Shown here: positions 1 through 8,009 of the stretch, in pieces
How the letters are laid out: the number at the start of each line of letters is the position of its first letter
Position numbering within the stretch: the first letter of the stretch is position 1
Assembly (NCBI GenBank): GCA_964553045.1
Contig: CAZKJG010000006.1
Span: forward strand, 1 to 64,000
DNA length: 64,000 bases
Reading direction: 5' to 3'
Source: JAWLEP01 sp964553045
GTDB lineage: Bacteria; Fermentibacterota; Fermentibacteria; Fermentibacterales; JCC-6
Notes under the pieces: model-generated
What the model was told of the DNA's origin: nothing
What the model saw: only the letters and a program-made list of their open reading frames with translations
The model's database searches: none
Position numbers and translations under genes: made by a program

Positions 1-108
1 AACAATGATTGATCGGCTTCTCTTAAACGTCTTCCGTCTCTCTTATCATGAGCGGTCAGCTTGAGTGAGAGAATATGGGACTCTATAAATCAGGTCAAGA
101 TTGGTATC

Positions 109-138
109 TTGACAAATGAAGGTATACATATGTACACT
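109..138 (+). promoter_or_regulatory. Probable sigma70-type promoter of the integron integrase
   Basis: A consensus -35 box TTGACA (109-114) is followed after 18 bases by TACACT (133-138, 4/6 match to TATAAT). The palindrome TACATATGTA (125-134) overlaps the spacer and -10 and could be an operator. Transcription would start near 145, about 45 bases before the preferred ATG at 191. Confidence 0.55.
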
Positions 139-190
139 ATTGGTGAAGGAGGCCTTGTTGAACAGCCGTCCGTTCAAGAAGGGAGTGGAT

Positions 191-1405
191 ATGGAATCGG
201 AGCTTGCGGGGTTCGAGGAGCGACTGCGGGCCTTGGGGCTGGTGCGCGAGAAGGAGCTGCCCTACATGGTCTCGTGGGTGAGGCAGTACATCGAGTTGGG
301 CTCTCCAGTCGAGGAGGAGTACGCGGAGATTCTCCTCGGAGAGGGAAGATGGGACTGGCAGGTCCGGCAGGCCCTCGATGCGGTCAAGCTGTACCGGAAG
401 CTGGTTGGTGTGGATGCGGGGAAGGCTGAGGAGTCGGCCGAAGGGACCTCTCCCATCGCATTGCTGGTGCGAAAACTGCGGGTCAGGCAGTACTCCCGGC
501 GCACCGTGAAGGCCTATTCGCATTGGTGTGGCAGGTACCTGTCCTTCTGCGAGGAGAGGGAGCTGGACTCCTCTGCAGATGCCGCCTTTGTCTCATATCT
601 GTCCTACCTGGCGCTGAAGAGGCGGGTGGCCGCATCCACCCAGAATCAGGCCTTCAACGCCATCCTGTTTCTCTTCAGAAACGTGTGGGACAGGGAGCCG
701 GAGAACATAGATGCGGTCCGGGCCCGCAAGCCTGTGCGATTGCCGGAGGTGCTCAGCTTTGATGAGGTGAATGCCGTGCTGGAGGTGGTGCGGGGAGTGG
801 CCGGTCTGGCTATCCGGATGATCTACTCCGGGGGGTTGAGGAGGAACGAGGCGGTGGGTCTACGGGTAAAGGACGTGGATCTGGACGCGGCTCGGATGGT
901 GGTCCGCGGGGGCAAGGGCGACAAGGACAGGGTGACCGTGCTTTCGCGATCTCTTGTCCCGGAGCTGCGCAAGTATCTCCAGAGGCTAAGGAGTAGCTTT
1001 CTCTCCGGGAGACGGAAGGTGCCGGTGTCGCTGCCCCGGGCTCTGGAACGGAAGTATCCTGCTGCGGGGCTGGAATGGCCGTGGCAGTACCTGTTCCCCG
1101 CGAGCCGGCCCTCGGTGGATCCCGTAAGCGGGCTCGTCCGCCTGCACCATCTGCACGGGAGCGTGCTGCAGAAGGAGATGCGGCGGGCGGTGAAGGCGGC
1201 GGGGATATCGAAGAGGGCTACCCTGCATACGCTGCGGCATTCCTTCGCGACGCACCTTCTGCTTAGGGGCGTGGACCTCTGCGAGATCCAGGAGCTGCTG
1301 GGGCACAAGAACCTGGAGACCACCAGGGTCTACCTGCACGTGATGAAGGGCATGCAGGGCCCGGACAACGGTCGGCTGGATCTGATGGATACGTCTTCGG
1401 CCTGA
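191..1405 (+). CDS. intI: Integron integrase (IntI-type tyrosine recombinase)
   Basis: Site-specific recombinase of the family that inserts and excises gene cassettes at attI/attC sites. The tyrosine-recombinase residues are all present: R217 (GGLRR), K242 (GGKGDKDR), H346/R349 (HTLRHSF), H372 (LGHKN) and Y381 (TTRVYLH). R-to-H and H-to-Y spacings of 23 and 9 match IntI1. Between the K and HxxR boxes lies the extra IntI patch (about residues 278-338; ALERKYP, WPWQYLFP, DPVSG, HHLH), which separates integron integrases from XerC/D. The N-terminus carries about 85 residues before the usual core-binding domain (WQVRQALDAVKLY), a long form seen in some non-proteobacterial integrases. ATG 191 is chosen because GGGAG sits five bases upstream; an in-frame ATG at 116 lies inside the promoter. 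Cassettes, if any, would lie to the left, outside the window. Confidence 0.9.
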   Translation: MESELAGFEERLRALGLVREKELPYMVSWVRQYIELGSPVEEEYAEILLGEGRWDWQVRQALDAVKLYRKLVGVDAGKAEESAEGTSPIALLVRKLRVRQYSRRTVKAYSHWCGRYLSFCEERELDSSADAAFVSYLSYLALKRRVAASTQNQAFNAILFLFRNVWDREPENIDAVRARKPVRLPEVLSFDEVNAVLEVVRGVAGLAIRMIYSGGLRRNEAVGLRVKDVDLDAARMVVRGGKGDKDRVTVLSRSLVPELRKYLQRLRSSFLSGRRKVPVSLPRALERKYPAAGLEWPWQYLFPASRPSVDPVSGLVRLHHLHGSVLQKEMRRAVKAAGISKRATLHTLRHSFATHLLLRGVDLCEIQELLGHKNLETTRVYLHVMKGMQGPDNGRLDLMDTSSA

Positions 1406-1434
1406 TAGCGGGGGGCGCGCTCCGGTTGCAGGGT

Positions 1435-1463
1435 GGGGCGGCGGTTGCCCGCCGCCCCTTTCT
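1435..1463 (+). terminator. Rho-independent terminator after intI
   Basis: A perfect 10-bp stem GGGGCGGCGG / CCGCCGCCCC with loop TTGC is followed by TTTCT. It is oriented to stop intI transcription before the convergent hydrogenase operon. Confidence 0.75.
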
Positions 1464-1498
1464 GCGCTTTCGCGCGCTTCTGCGCCCGTGCCGTTCGC

Positions 1499-3277
1499 CT
1501 AGTCTTCGCGCTTGTGGTAGTGGGTGTGGAGCAGCTCGTGGGACTTGTGTCCCAGGGGCTCTTTGAGGAACTGGGCGTAGAGCGCCTGTATCTCCGGGTT
1601 CTCGTGGGACTTCCGGAGGGGCAGGTGCGCGTCCTCGTCGTAGATGGCCCTGGCCCTGGCCTGCCTGATGTCGGGGTCGGTGGGTACGGGCTGGCCTCCG
1701 CCGCCCAGGCAGCCGCCGGGGCAGGCCATGATCTCGATGAAGTGGTAGTCGGCCTCTCCGGCCGCCACCTTGTCCATGACCTTCTTGGCGTTGGCCAGGC
1801 CGTGTGCCACCGCAACCTTCAGGGTGGCGCCGGCCAGGAACTCGAAGCCCTCGGCCATCTCGTCGGGCATCTGGATGGCGGCCTCGCGGACGCCCTGCAT
1901 GCCGCGGACAGGCTCGATGTTGAGGCCCTCGAAGGGAACCTCCTGCCCCGTGACAACCTCGTAGGCTGTCCTGAGGGCGGCCTCCATAACGCCACCGGTG
2001 GCGCCGAAGATGATGGCGGCTCCGGAGGACTGGCCCATCCAGCGGTCGTACCTCTCCTCGGGGAGATTCTCGAAGTCGAGGTCCATGTCGCGGATCATGC
2101 GGGCCACCTCGCGGACGGTGAGGACGTAGTCCACGTCCCGGTAGCCGCTGTCGCGCATCTCGTCTCGCTCCTTCTCGAACTTCTTGGCGGTGCAGGGCAT
2201 CATGGACACGCTGACCACGTTGGCAGGGTCCACGCCCTCCTTCTCCGCCAGGTAGGTCTTCGCCAGGGCCCCGAACATCTGCTGGGGGCTCTTGCAGGTG
2301 GAGACGTTGGGAAGGAGCTGCGGGTACTTGTGCTCTACGAACTTCACCCAGCCCGGTGAGCAGCTGGTCATCATGGGGAGATGGACGCCCTCGTCCTTGT
2401 CCACCAGGGCCTTCTTGAGGCGGTGGATCAGCTCGTGGCCCTCCTCCATGATAGTGAGGTCGGCGGTGAAGTCGGTGTCCAGAACCCGGTTGAAGCCGAG
2501 TCGCTTGAGGGCCGCCACCATCTGGCCGGTATTCCGGCCGGTGGGCAACCCCAGGGCCTCGGCTATGCCGACCCTGGTGGCCGGCGCGGTCTGGACCACC
2601 ACGAACTTCTCGGGGTCCTCTATGGCGTCCCAGACCTCCTCCACCTCGGACTTCTCGAAGAGGGCTCCGGTGGGGCAGCGGACGATGCACTGCCCGCACT
2701 GGGTGCAGGGGACTCCATTGAGGCCCTTCTCCAGGAAGGTACCGATGGTGACGTCGTTGGAGCGGCCCACGGGCTTGATCACGGCCACGCTCTGCAGCTC
2801 CTCGCAGGTGCGGACGCAGCGGGTGCACATGATGCACTTGCTGTTGTCGCGCATCACACCGGGGCTGGCCTCCTCGATGCTGCTGGGCTTTTCCGCTGTC
2901 TGGTAGGGGTTTACAGTGATGTTGTGCTGCTCTGCCAGGTCCTGAAGCTCGCAGTTGCCGTTGCGCTCGCACTCGGGGCAGTTGGAGTTGTGCGAGGCCA
3001 GCAGCAGCTGGAGCGTACTCTTCCTGGCGCGTCGGACCCTGGGGCTGTTGGTTCGGATCACCATGTTGGGGGTGACCGGCGTGACGCAGGCCGCCGAAAG
3101 GGTCCTCCAGCCATCCACCTCCACCACGCACATGCGGCAGTTGCCGGCGATGGCGATGTCGGGATGGTAGCATAGCGTCGGTATCTCGATGCCGGCGGAT
3201 CTCGCGGCCTCGAGGATGGTGACGCCCTCGCGCACGTCTATCTTCCTGTCGTTTATGGTTACAGTGACGTTGGGCAT
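1499..3277 (-). CDS. hydA: [FeFe] hydrogenase catalytic subunit of an NADH-linked trimeric enzyme
   Basis: Catalytic subunit that evolves or oxidises H2 at the H-cluster, receiving electrons from HydB/HydC. Domains in order: N-terminal [2Fe-2S] domain (CYHP, GNCRMC), His-ligated [4Fe-4S] (HNSNCPEC..NC), two [4Fe-4S] ferredoxin motifs (CIMCTRCVRTC, CTQCGQCIVRCP), then the H-cluster motifs TSCSPGW, MMPCTAKKFE and MACPGGCLGGGGQP. In the first of these a Ser replaces the second Cys of TSCCPGW; I recall this variant from other NAD(P)H-linked HydA/HndD proteins. The protein ends soon after the HELLHTHY segment, so it lacks the C-terminal [2Fe-2S] extension of Thermotoga HydA. Start ATG 3277 is one base after the hydB stop with GGGGATGA upstream; ATG 3286 is an alternative. 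No maturase genes (HydEFG) are in the window. Confidence 0.93.
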   Translation of the reverse strand: MPNVTVTINDRKIDVREGVTILEAARSAGIEIPTLCYHPDIAIAGNCRMCVVEVDGWRTLSAACVTPVTPNMVIRTNSPRVRRARKSTLQLLLASHNSNCPECERNGNCELQDLAEQHNITVNPYQTAEKPSSIEEASPGVMRDNSKCIMCTRCVRTCEELQSVAVIKPVGRSNDVTIGTFLEKGLNGVPCTQCGQCIVRCPTGALFEKSEVEEVWDAIEDPEKFVVVQTAPATRVGIAEALGLPTGRNTGQMVAALKRLGFNRVLDTDFTADLTIMEEGHELIHRLKKALVDKDEGVHLPMMTSCSPGWVKFVEHKYPQLLPNVSTCKSPQQMFGALAKTYLAEKEGVDPANVVSVSMMPCTAKKFEKERDEMRDSGYRDVDYVLTVREVARMIRDMDLDFENLPEERYDRWMGQSSGAAIIFGATGGVMEAALRTAYEVVTGQEVPFEGLNIEPVRGMQGVREAAIQMPDEMAEGFEFLAGATLKVAVAHGLANAKKVMDKVAAGEADYHFIEIMACPGGCLGGGGQPVPTDPDIRQARARAIYDEDAHLPLRKSHENPEIQALYAQFLKEPLGHKSHELLHTHYHKRED

Positions 3278-3278
3278 C

Positions 3279-4466
3279 CTACTCATCCCCCTTCACGTCG
3301 TCGGGAAGACCCGCGAACTTGGTGACTATGTCGACGAAGCAGTTCGATGAGGTCTGCCCCAGGCCGCACTTGCTGCCCAGACGCATGGTCTCGGCCAGCT
3401 GGAAGTAGGGCTTGAGCTGCTTCTTGCTCTCGATCCTGCCGGCCTTGAGGTCGGCGATCACATCCAGCAGCCTCATGTTGCCTTCCCTGCAGGGGGTGCA
3501 CTGCCCGCAGGACTCGTGCACGAAGAACTCCATGAAGTTCTCCAGCACGTCCAGCATGTCCCTGCTGTTGTCAAAGACTATCACCGAGCCGCCCGGAGGC
3601 AGGTCGGCGAAGCTCATGCACCGCTGCAGCTCCTCGGGTCCGATGGTGGCGCCGCTGGCGCCGCCCACCTGGACCGCCTGGGTATCGGTGGCGCCGGACA
3701 GCTCCAGCAGCTCGCAGACGGTGCTCCCCAGGGGCATCTCGTATACGCCGGGGTTCTCCACGTCTCCGGAGACGCTGAAGAGCTTGGTGCCGGAGTTCTC
3801 CCCCCGGCCCAGAGCCTGGTACCACTCGGCGCCCTCCAGCACGATGTGCGGGATGGCGGCGAAGGTCTCCACGTTGTTTATGACCGTGGGCATGCCCAGG
3901 AATCCCTGGTTGGTGGGGAACGGCGGCTTGTTGCGGGGCTCTCCCCGCCGCCCCTCCATGCTCTCCATCAGCGAGGTCTCCTCGCCGCAGACGTAGGCGC
4001 CCGCGCCGGGTCGGATCTCGATGTCGAAGCTGAAGTCGCTGCCGCCGATGCTCTCGCCCAGAAGGCCCTTTTCGATCAGATTCTCGCGGGCCTCCATGAT
4101 CTTCGGTATCAGGTAGGGGTACTCGGCCCGCAGGTAGATTATGCCGGTGTCGGCGCCTATGGCGTGTCCCGCGATGGCCATGCCCTCCAGGATCTTCTCG
4201 GTGTACTCATCGAGGAGGACCCGGTCCTTGAAGGTGCCGGGCTCGCCCTCGTCGGCGTTGCATATGATGTACTTACGCTCGCCTGAGGCACCACCGGCAA
4301 GGACCCACTTGACTCCGGTGGGGAATCCCGCCCCGCCCCGCCCCAGCAACTTGGCCTCGCGGACCTCGAAGGCCACGTCCGCGGGCTTCAGCGACAGGGC
4401 CTTGCGCAGGGCGCTGCCGGTCTCGGCCCCCTCCCAGGCCAGCATCACTCTCGTCTCTTCGGCCAT
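3279..4466 (-). CDS. hydB: HydB/NuoF-like NADH-oxidising flavoprotein subunit
   Basis: Diaphorase subunit that binds NAD(H) and FMN and passes electrons to HydA. Motifs: GRGGAGFPTG and CNADEGEPGTFKDR (FMN/NAD site), GAGAYVCGEETSL, and the [4Fe-4S] ligands SCGQCTPCREG plus a later Cys (GSKCGLGQ). At 395 residues it is only the NuoF core. It lacks both the N-terminal thioredoxin-like [2Fe-2S] domain and the C-terminal 2x[4Fe-4S] domain of the 600-residue HydB of well-studied bifurcating enzymes. A GGAGGATAGC ribosome site precedes the ATG; it lies 10 bases after hydC and one base before hydA. Confidence 0.92.
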   Translation of the reverse strand: MAEETRVMLAWEGAETGSALRKALSLKPADVAFEVREAKLLGRGGAGFPTGVKWVLAGGASGERKYIICNADEGEPGTFKDRVLLDEYTEKILEGMAIAGHAIGADTGIIYLRAEYPYLIPKIMEARENLIEKGLLGESIGGSDFSFDIEIRPGAGAYVCGEETSLMESMEGRRGEPRNKPPFPTNQGFLGMPTVINNVETFAAIPHIVLEGAEWYQALGRGENSGTKLFSVSGDVENPGVYEMPLGSTVCELLELSGATDTQAVQVGGASGATIGPEELQRCMSFADLPPGGSVIVFDNSRDMLDVLENFMEFFVHESCGQCTPCREGNMRLLDVIADLKAGRIESKKQLKPYFQLAETMRLGSKCGLGQTSSNCFVDIVTKFAGLPDDVKGDE

Positions 4467-4476
4467 GCTATCCTCC

Positions 4477-4938
4477 CTACTCCAGCCCGCGCACTATCTC
4501 GCAGGCCTTCTCGGGGGTCAGCCTGGAGTGGGGCACGTCGTCGGCCAGCATCGCCGGGCTCTGGTCGCAGAGGCCGATGCAGCTGGTCGTCTCCAGTGTC
4601 ACTCGTCCGTCATCCGTGGTTCCTCCGACCTCGATACCCAGCTCTTTCTTCAGCGCGTCGAGTATCTCGGCAGAGCCCTTCATGGCGCAGCTGATCGTCT
4701 TGCAGAGCCTGACGATGTGCCTGCCCCGGGGCTCGGTGGAGAGGAAGGAGTAGAAGCTGACCACGCTGTATATCTCCGCGTTGCTGACGCCTACGGCCCT
4801 GGCTATGGCCCTGATGGCCTCCTCGGGAACGTAGCCCAGCTCGTTGTTGACGTCGGTGAGGAGCTGCATCACGGAGTCACGTCCGCTGCCGTAGCGGGCG
4901 AGCCCCTCCTCGACGATCTCCTCTGCGGTTTTCGGCAC
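4477..4938 (-). CDS. hydC: HydC/NuoE-like [2Fe-2S] subunit
   Basis: Thioredoxin-fold [2Fe-2S] subunit that works with HydB in electron transfer. The four Cys ligands appear as CKTISC and CIGLCDQ, and the helical N-terminus has the family pattern (LGYVPEEAIRAIA, YSVVSFYSF). Its 153 residues are typical for the NuoE family. It starts with GTG, whose G is shared with the TAG stop of the upstream receiver gene, so translation is probably coupled. A GGGGAC sequence lies upstream. Confidence 0.92.
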   Translation of the reverse strand: MPKTAEEIVEEGLARYGSGRDSVMQLLTDVNNELGYVPEEAIRAIARAVGVSNAEIYSVVSFYSFLSTEPRGRHIVRLCKTISCAMKGSAEILDALKKELGIEVGGTTDDGRVTLETTSCIGLCDQSPAMLADDVPHSRLTPEKACEIVRGLE

Positions 4939-5336
4939 TATTCGTCCCCTTTCACAAGCACCTCGCGTATCTTGTTTACCAGTATGGTGGGAGGCACGGG
5001 CTTCTCCATGAACATCTCCACCGGGAAGTAGTCGGGGTGCTCCTCGGGGTTGTAGTCGTAGCCCGTGACCTTGCTCACCGAGGTGAGCATGATCACCGGA
5101 ACGTCGCTGTGAAGCCTGTCACGGATCTTCTTGGCCACAGCGAAACCTTCGTCGGTGCTCTCCATCATGACGTCCAGTACCACCACGTCGGGCCTGTCGG
5201 ACTCTATGCGCTGCAGACCCTCCGCACCGGAGGAGGCGGATATGACCTCGAAGCCGTTCGCCTCGAGGACTATCTTGTTGGCCTCGACGAAGTCCGGATC
5301 GTCATCGACCAGAAGAACCCTGTTCTTCTCAGCCAT
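4938..5336 (-). CDS. Receiver-only response regulator, first gene of the hydrogenase operon
   Basis: CheY-like receiver domain with no output domain (132 residues). The acidic pocket (LLVDDDPDF), phospho-acceptor Asp (VVLDVMM), Thr/Ser switch (MLTSV) and conserved Lys (EKPV) are all present. The start MAEKNRVLLV is chosen from an AAAGGA site six bases upstream; the frame is open further upstream but without a ribosome site. It overlaps hydC by one base, implying co-expression with the hydrogenase. No histidine kinase is nearby. It may act by protein-protein contact; any role in H2 metabolism is inference from position. Confidence 0.88.
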   Translation of the reverse strand: MAEKNRVLLVDDDPDFVEANKIVLEANGFEVISASSGAEGLQRIESDRPDVVVLDVMMESTDEGFAVAKKIRDRLHSDVPVIMLTSVSKVTGYDYNPEEHPDYFPVEMFMEKPVPPTILVNKIREVLVKGDE

Positions 5337-5405
5337 CGCTATTCCTTTCTCTTGCTTCTCTTGCCGGGATACAGATGGGTGCAAAATCGGTCGGGGATGG
5401 CGGTA

Positions 5406-5433
5406 GATGATGTAATCCAACCTCCCCTGTCAA
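5406..5433 (-). promoter_or_regulatory. Possible promoter of the receiver-hydCBA operon
   Basis: On the minus strand a consensus TTGACA (5433-5428) lies about 95 bases before the receiver gene start. The -10 element is weak (CATCAT at 15-base or TCATCT at 17-base spacing), so activator help may be needed. Confidence 0.35.
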
Positions 5434-5439
5434 GCCTCG

Positions 5440-5560
5440 CCGCCGGCTACCGGACCGGCGGTTTCCGACTCCGCCGGCCAGGCTGCTTACCGTCATGTGC
5501 GAGCGAGGTATCACGCTGCTTTCGCAGCAGCGAGCCGCAAGCGGCTCAAAGTCATTCCGG
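5440..5560. repeat. Hairpin-rich intergenic element, possibly a palindromic repeat family
   Basis: Between ahcY and the receiver gene are three perfect 7-bp hairpins: CCGCCGG/CCGGCGG (5440-5461), CGCTGCT/AGCAGCG (5514-5532) and GAGCCGC/GCGGCTC (5532-5547). They are flanked by CCGTCATGTGCGAGCGAGG (5490-5508) and AGTCATTCCGGG. This layout resembles dispersed intergenic palindromes with GTCAT and GCGAGCGA ends found in many bacterial genomes. No T-run follows, so a plain terminator is less likely, though it may end ahcY transcription. No second copy was seen in this window. Confidence 0.4.
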
Positions 5561-5614
5561 GACCGGTTCGAGACGGGTCTGCATAACCCCGCAGCGGAAT
5601 GCCGGTTCCCGCGC

Positions 5615-7036
5615 CTAGTAACGGTAGTGCTCGGGCTTGTAGGGCCCGTCCACATCGTAGCCTATGTACTCCGCCTGCTCCGGGCTCATCCTGGTCAGCC
5701 GCACGCCCAGCCTGGCCAGGTGAAGGCGCGCCACCTCCTCGTCCAGGAGCTTCGGAAGCATGTAGACGCCGATGGCCGGCCTCTCTTCGGCCAGGGCCAT
5801 CTGGGCCAGGCACTGGTTGGTGAAGGAGTTGGACATCACGAAGCTGGGATGGCCGGTGGCGCAGCCGAGGTTCACCAGACGACCCTCTGCCAGCAGGAAG
5901 ATGGAGTGGCCGTCTGGGAAGAGGTAGCGGTGCGACTGGGGCTTGATCTCCTCCTTGCGGATTCCGGGAAGGGCTTCCAGACCCGCCACGTCTATCTCGT
6001 TGTCGAAGTGTCCGATGTTGCAGACTATGGCCTGGTCCTTCATCTCCTTCATGTGCTGCGCGGTGATGACGTTGAGGTTTCCGGTGGCGGTCACGAATAT
6101 GTCGCCCTCCGGCAGCGCTTCCTCCAGGGTGGTCACCTCGAAGCCCTCCATCGCAGCCTGCAGGGCGCAGATGGGGTCGATCTCGGTCACCACAACCCGG
6201 GCGCCGAAGCCACGCATGCTCTGACAGCAGCCCTTGCCCACGTCTCCGTAGCCACAGACCACAACGGTCTTCCCGGCAACCATGACGTCGGTGGCGCGCT
6301 TGATGCCGTCGGCCAGTGACTCCCTGCAACCGTAAAGGTTGTCGAACTTGCTCTTGGTTACCGAATCGTTGACGTTGTAGGCCGCGAAGAGCAGATCGCC
6401 GCTCTTCAGCATCTGGTATAGCCTGTGGACCCCGGTGGTGGTCTCCTCGGAGACGCCTATGATGTCCTCCGCCACTCGGTGCCAGCGCTCGGGGTCCTCC
6501 TCGATGCCCTCGTGGAGGTTGCGGCGCAGGGCGCGCTCGTCGCCCGGCATCTCGCCCGTTATCTCCGGCAGGTCCCCACCCCGCTTCACCGTCTCCTCGA
6601 GGGCGTGCCCCAGGTGGACCATGAGCGTGGCGTCCCCGCCGTCGTCGACGATCAGGTCGGGCCCGCTGCCGTCGGGGAAGGTGAGGGCCCGTCTTGTGCA
6701 CCACCAGTACTCGTCCAGCGTCTCGCCCTTCCAGGCGAAGACCGATACGCCCCGCTGCGCCATGGCGGCGGCTGCGTGGTCCTGTGTGGAGAAGATGTTG
6801 CAGCTGGCCCAGCGCACGTCTGCGCCCAGCTCCAGCAGGGTCTCTATAAGCACCGCCGTCTGTACGGTCATGTGCAGCGAGCCGGTCACCCGCAGGCCTT
6901 CCAGGGGCCTGTCGGGTCCGTACTTCTCCCGGACCGCCATGAGGCCCGGCATCTCCTTCTCCGCTATCTCTATCTCCCGGCGGCCGAAGTCGGCCAGCCC
7001 CATGTCCCTCACCTTGTAGTCGTCGTTGCCCTTCAT
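5615..7036 (-). CDS. ahcY: Adenosylhomocysteinase (S-adenosylhomocysteine hydrolase)
   Basis: NAD-dependent cytoplasmic enzyme that splits S-adenosylhomocysteine to adenosine and homocysteine, removing the product inhibitor of methyltransferases. Visible are the substrate-binding segment (TGSLHMTVQTAVL), WASCNIFSTQDHAAAA, the NAD Rossmann motif GYGDVGKGC, CNIGHFDNEID, and the C-terminal KPEHYRY signature whose Lys and Tyr reach the neighbouring subunit. The length of 473 residues is normal. The ATG at 7036 has GGAAGGA six bases upstream; an upstream in-frame codon at 7153 is rejected because it would overlap the preceding gene. It lies 14 bases after the ArsR-methyltransferase gene and is probably under its control. 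Confidence 0.97.
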   Translation of the reverse strand: MKGNDDYKVRDMGLADFGRREIEIAEKEMPGLMAVREKYGPDRPLEGLRVTGSLHMTVQTAVLIETLLELGADVRWASCNIFSTQDHAAAAMAQRGVSVFAWKGETLDEYWWCTRRALTFPDGSGPDLIVDDGGDATLMVHLGHALEETVKRGGDLPEITGEMPGDERALRRNLHEGIEEDPERWHRVAEDIIGVSEETTTGVHRLYQMLKSGDLLFAAYNVNDSVTKSKFDNLYGCRESLADGIKRATDVMVAGKTVVVCGYGDVGKGCCQSMRGFGARVVVTEIDPICALQAAMEGFEVTTLEEALPEGDIFVTATGNLNVITAQHMKEMKDQAIVCNIGHFDNEIDVAGLEALPGIRKEEIKPQSHRYLFPDGHSIFLLAEGRLVNLGCATGHPSFVMSNSFTNQCLAQMALAEERPAIGVYMLPKLLDEEVARLHLARLGVRLTRMSPEQAEYIGYDVDGPYKPEHYRY

Positions 7037-7050
7037 GCCGTTCCTTCCAT

Positions 7051-7974
7051 CTATTCGTCCCGCGGGGTCTTCCTGGCCGCACAGACCAGGAACGCCGTTC
7101 CACCCTCGAGTTCGAACCTGCGACACACTTTCAGCCCCGTATCGTCCATCCATCCCTCCAGCGTCTCCGGCGGAAATCCGGGCCAGAGGTCACCCTGTCT
7201 CTCGCGGAACTCGGTGTTGTCGTGCTCCCGAAGCTCCACCAGGGCCATTCTGCCGGTGGGGGAAAGCACCCGGGCCGACTCCCGAAGCACCTGTGCCGGG
7301 TCGGCCACGTGGTGAAGCACCAGGTGCGCCACCACACCGTCGGCCCAGCCGTCGGCCACAGGAAGGTGCTCGGCGTCGCCGAGGCGCAGCTCCACCGAGC
7401 CCTGGATATCCTGCTCGCGCACCCTCTTTCTCGCGGCCCTGAGCATCTCCTCGGAGTGGTCCACGCCTATCAGTCTGTCGGACATGCCGGAGAGAACCTC
7501 CAGCAGCCGGCCGCTTCCACAGCCTATCTCCACCAGGCGGCTGGCCCCCTTCAGACAGCTGGCCATGAGCTGCAGGTACTGCCCGGGCTCCGGAAGCATG
7601 CCCTCCAGGGCGGGCCAGCAATCCGCCCGGCTGTCGAAGAACTCCCTGCTGCTCTCCTTGCGGGCCCGGTAGACACGGGCCAGCTGACGCATGTCCCGCC
7701 GGTACCTGTCGGCGCCGGAGAGTCCGGCCACGGCCACCTCCACCAGGCTGGACACCGTCTCGCTCTCGCCGGCCAGACGGTAGAATGCCCATCCGGCCCT
7801 GCTGTCCCTGCGGACAACGCCGGTGTCCCGCAGCCTGCGCAGGTGATGGCTCACGTTCGACTGACTCAGATCCAGGACGTCGGCGATCTCGCTTACGTTC
7901 AGCGGACCCCGGAACAGAAGGGACACGATTCTCAGCCGGTTGGCGTTGCCCAGGACTCTCAGCAGCTTTTCCAT
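7051..7974 (-). CDS. ArsR-family regulator fused to a SAM-dependent methyltransferase domain
   Basis: The N-terminal winged helix (about residues 1-90; NANRLRIVSLL, LDLSQSNVSHHLRRLRDTGVV) is followed by a class I methyltransferase domain (LVEIGCGSGRLL, GVDHSEEML, LGDAEHLPV). ArsR-methyltransferase fusions beside ahcY or methionine genes are widespread; the related ArsR protein SahR of Desulfovibrio controls the SAM cycle. The fused domain may sense SAM or SAH, which is inference. ATG 7974 is chosen because the promoter -10 box ends seven bases upstream; the in-frame ATG at 8001 lies inside the promoter. The predicted message is therefore leaderless. Size 307 residues. Confidence 0.88.
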   Translation of the reverse strand: MEKLLRVLGNANRLRIVSLLFRGPLNVSEIADVLDLSQSNVSHHLRRLRDTGVVRRDSRAGWAFYRLAGESETVSSLVEVAVAGLSGADRYRRDMRQLARVYRARKESSREFFDSRADCWPALEGMLPEPGQYLQLMASCLKGASRLVEIGCGSGRLLEVLSGMSDRLIGVDHSEEMLRAARKRVREQDIQGSVELRLGDAEHLPVADGWADGVVAHLVLHHVADPAQVLRESARVLSPTGRMALVELREHDNTEFRERQGDLWPGFPPETLEGWMDDTGLKVCRRFELEGGTAFLVCAARKTPRDE

Positions 7975-7980
7975 GGCCAC

Positions 7981-8009
7981 ACTATATGAATGTATGCTCA
8001 TATAGTCAA
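7981..8009 (-). promoter_or_regulatory. Promoter and overlapping operator of the ArsR-methyltransferase/ahcY operon
   Basis: On the minus strand TTGACT (8009-8004), a 17-base spacer and TATAGT (7986-7981) form a near-consensus promoter. The perfect inverted repeat ACTATATG (7981-7988) / CATATAGT (7999-8006) covers the -10 and part of the -35, as expected for ArsR autorepression. A further palindrome ATACCGGTAT (8014-8023) lies just upstream. The predicted start site falls on or next to the ATG at 7974. Confidence 0.7.

Noticed and set aside
157..163. GTTGAAC as an attI core site (matches GTTRRRY)
   Set aside because: With intI reading to the right, the cassette-side core site should read on the minus strand, and a 7-base degenerate match is expected by chance.
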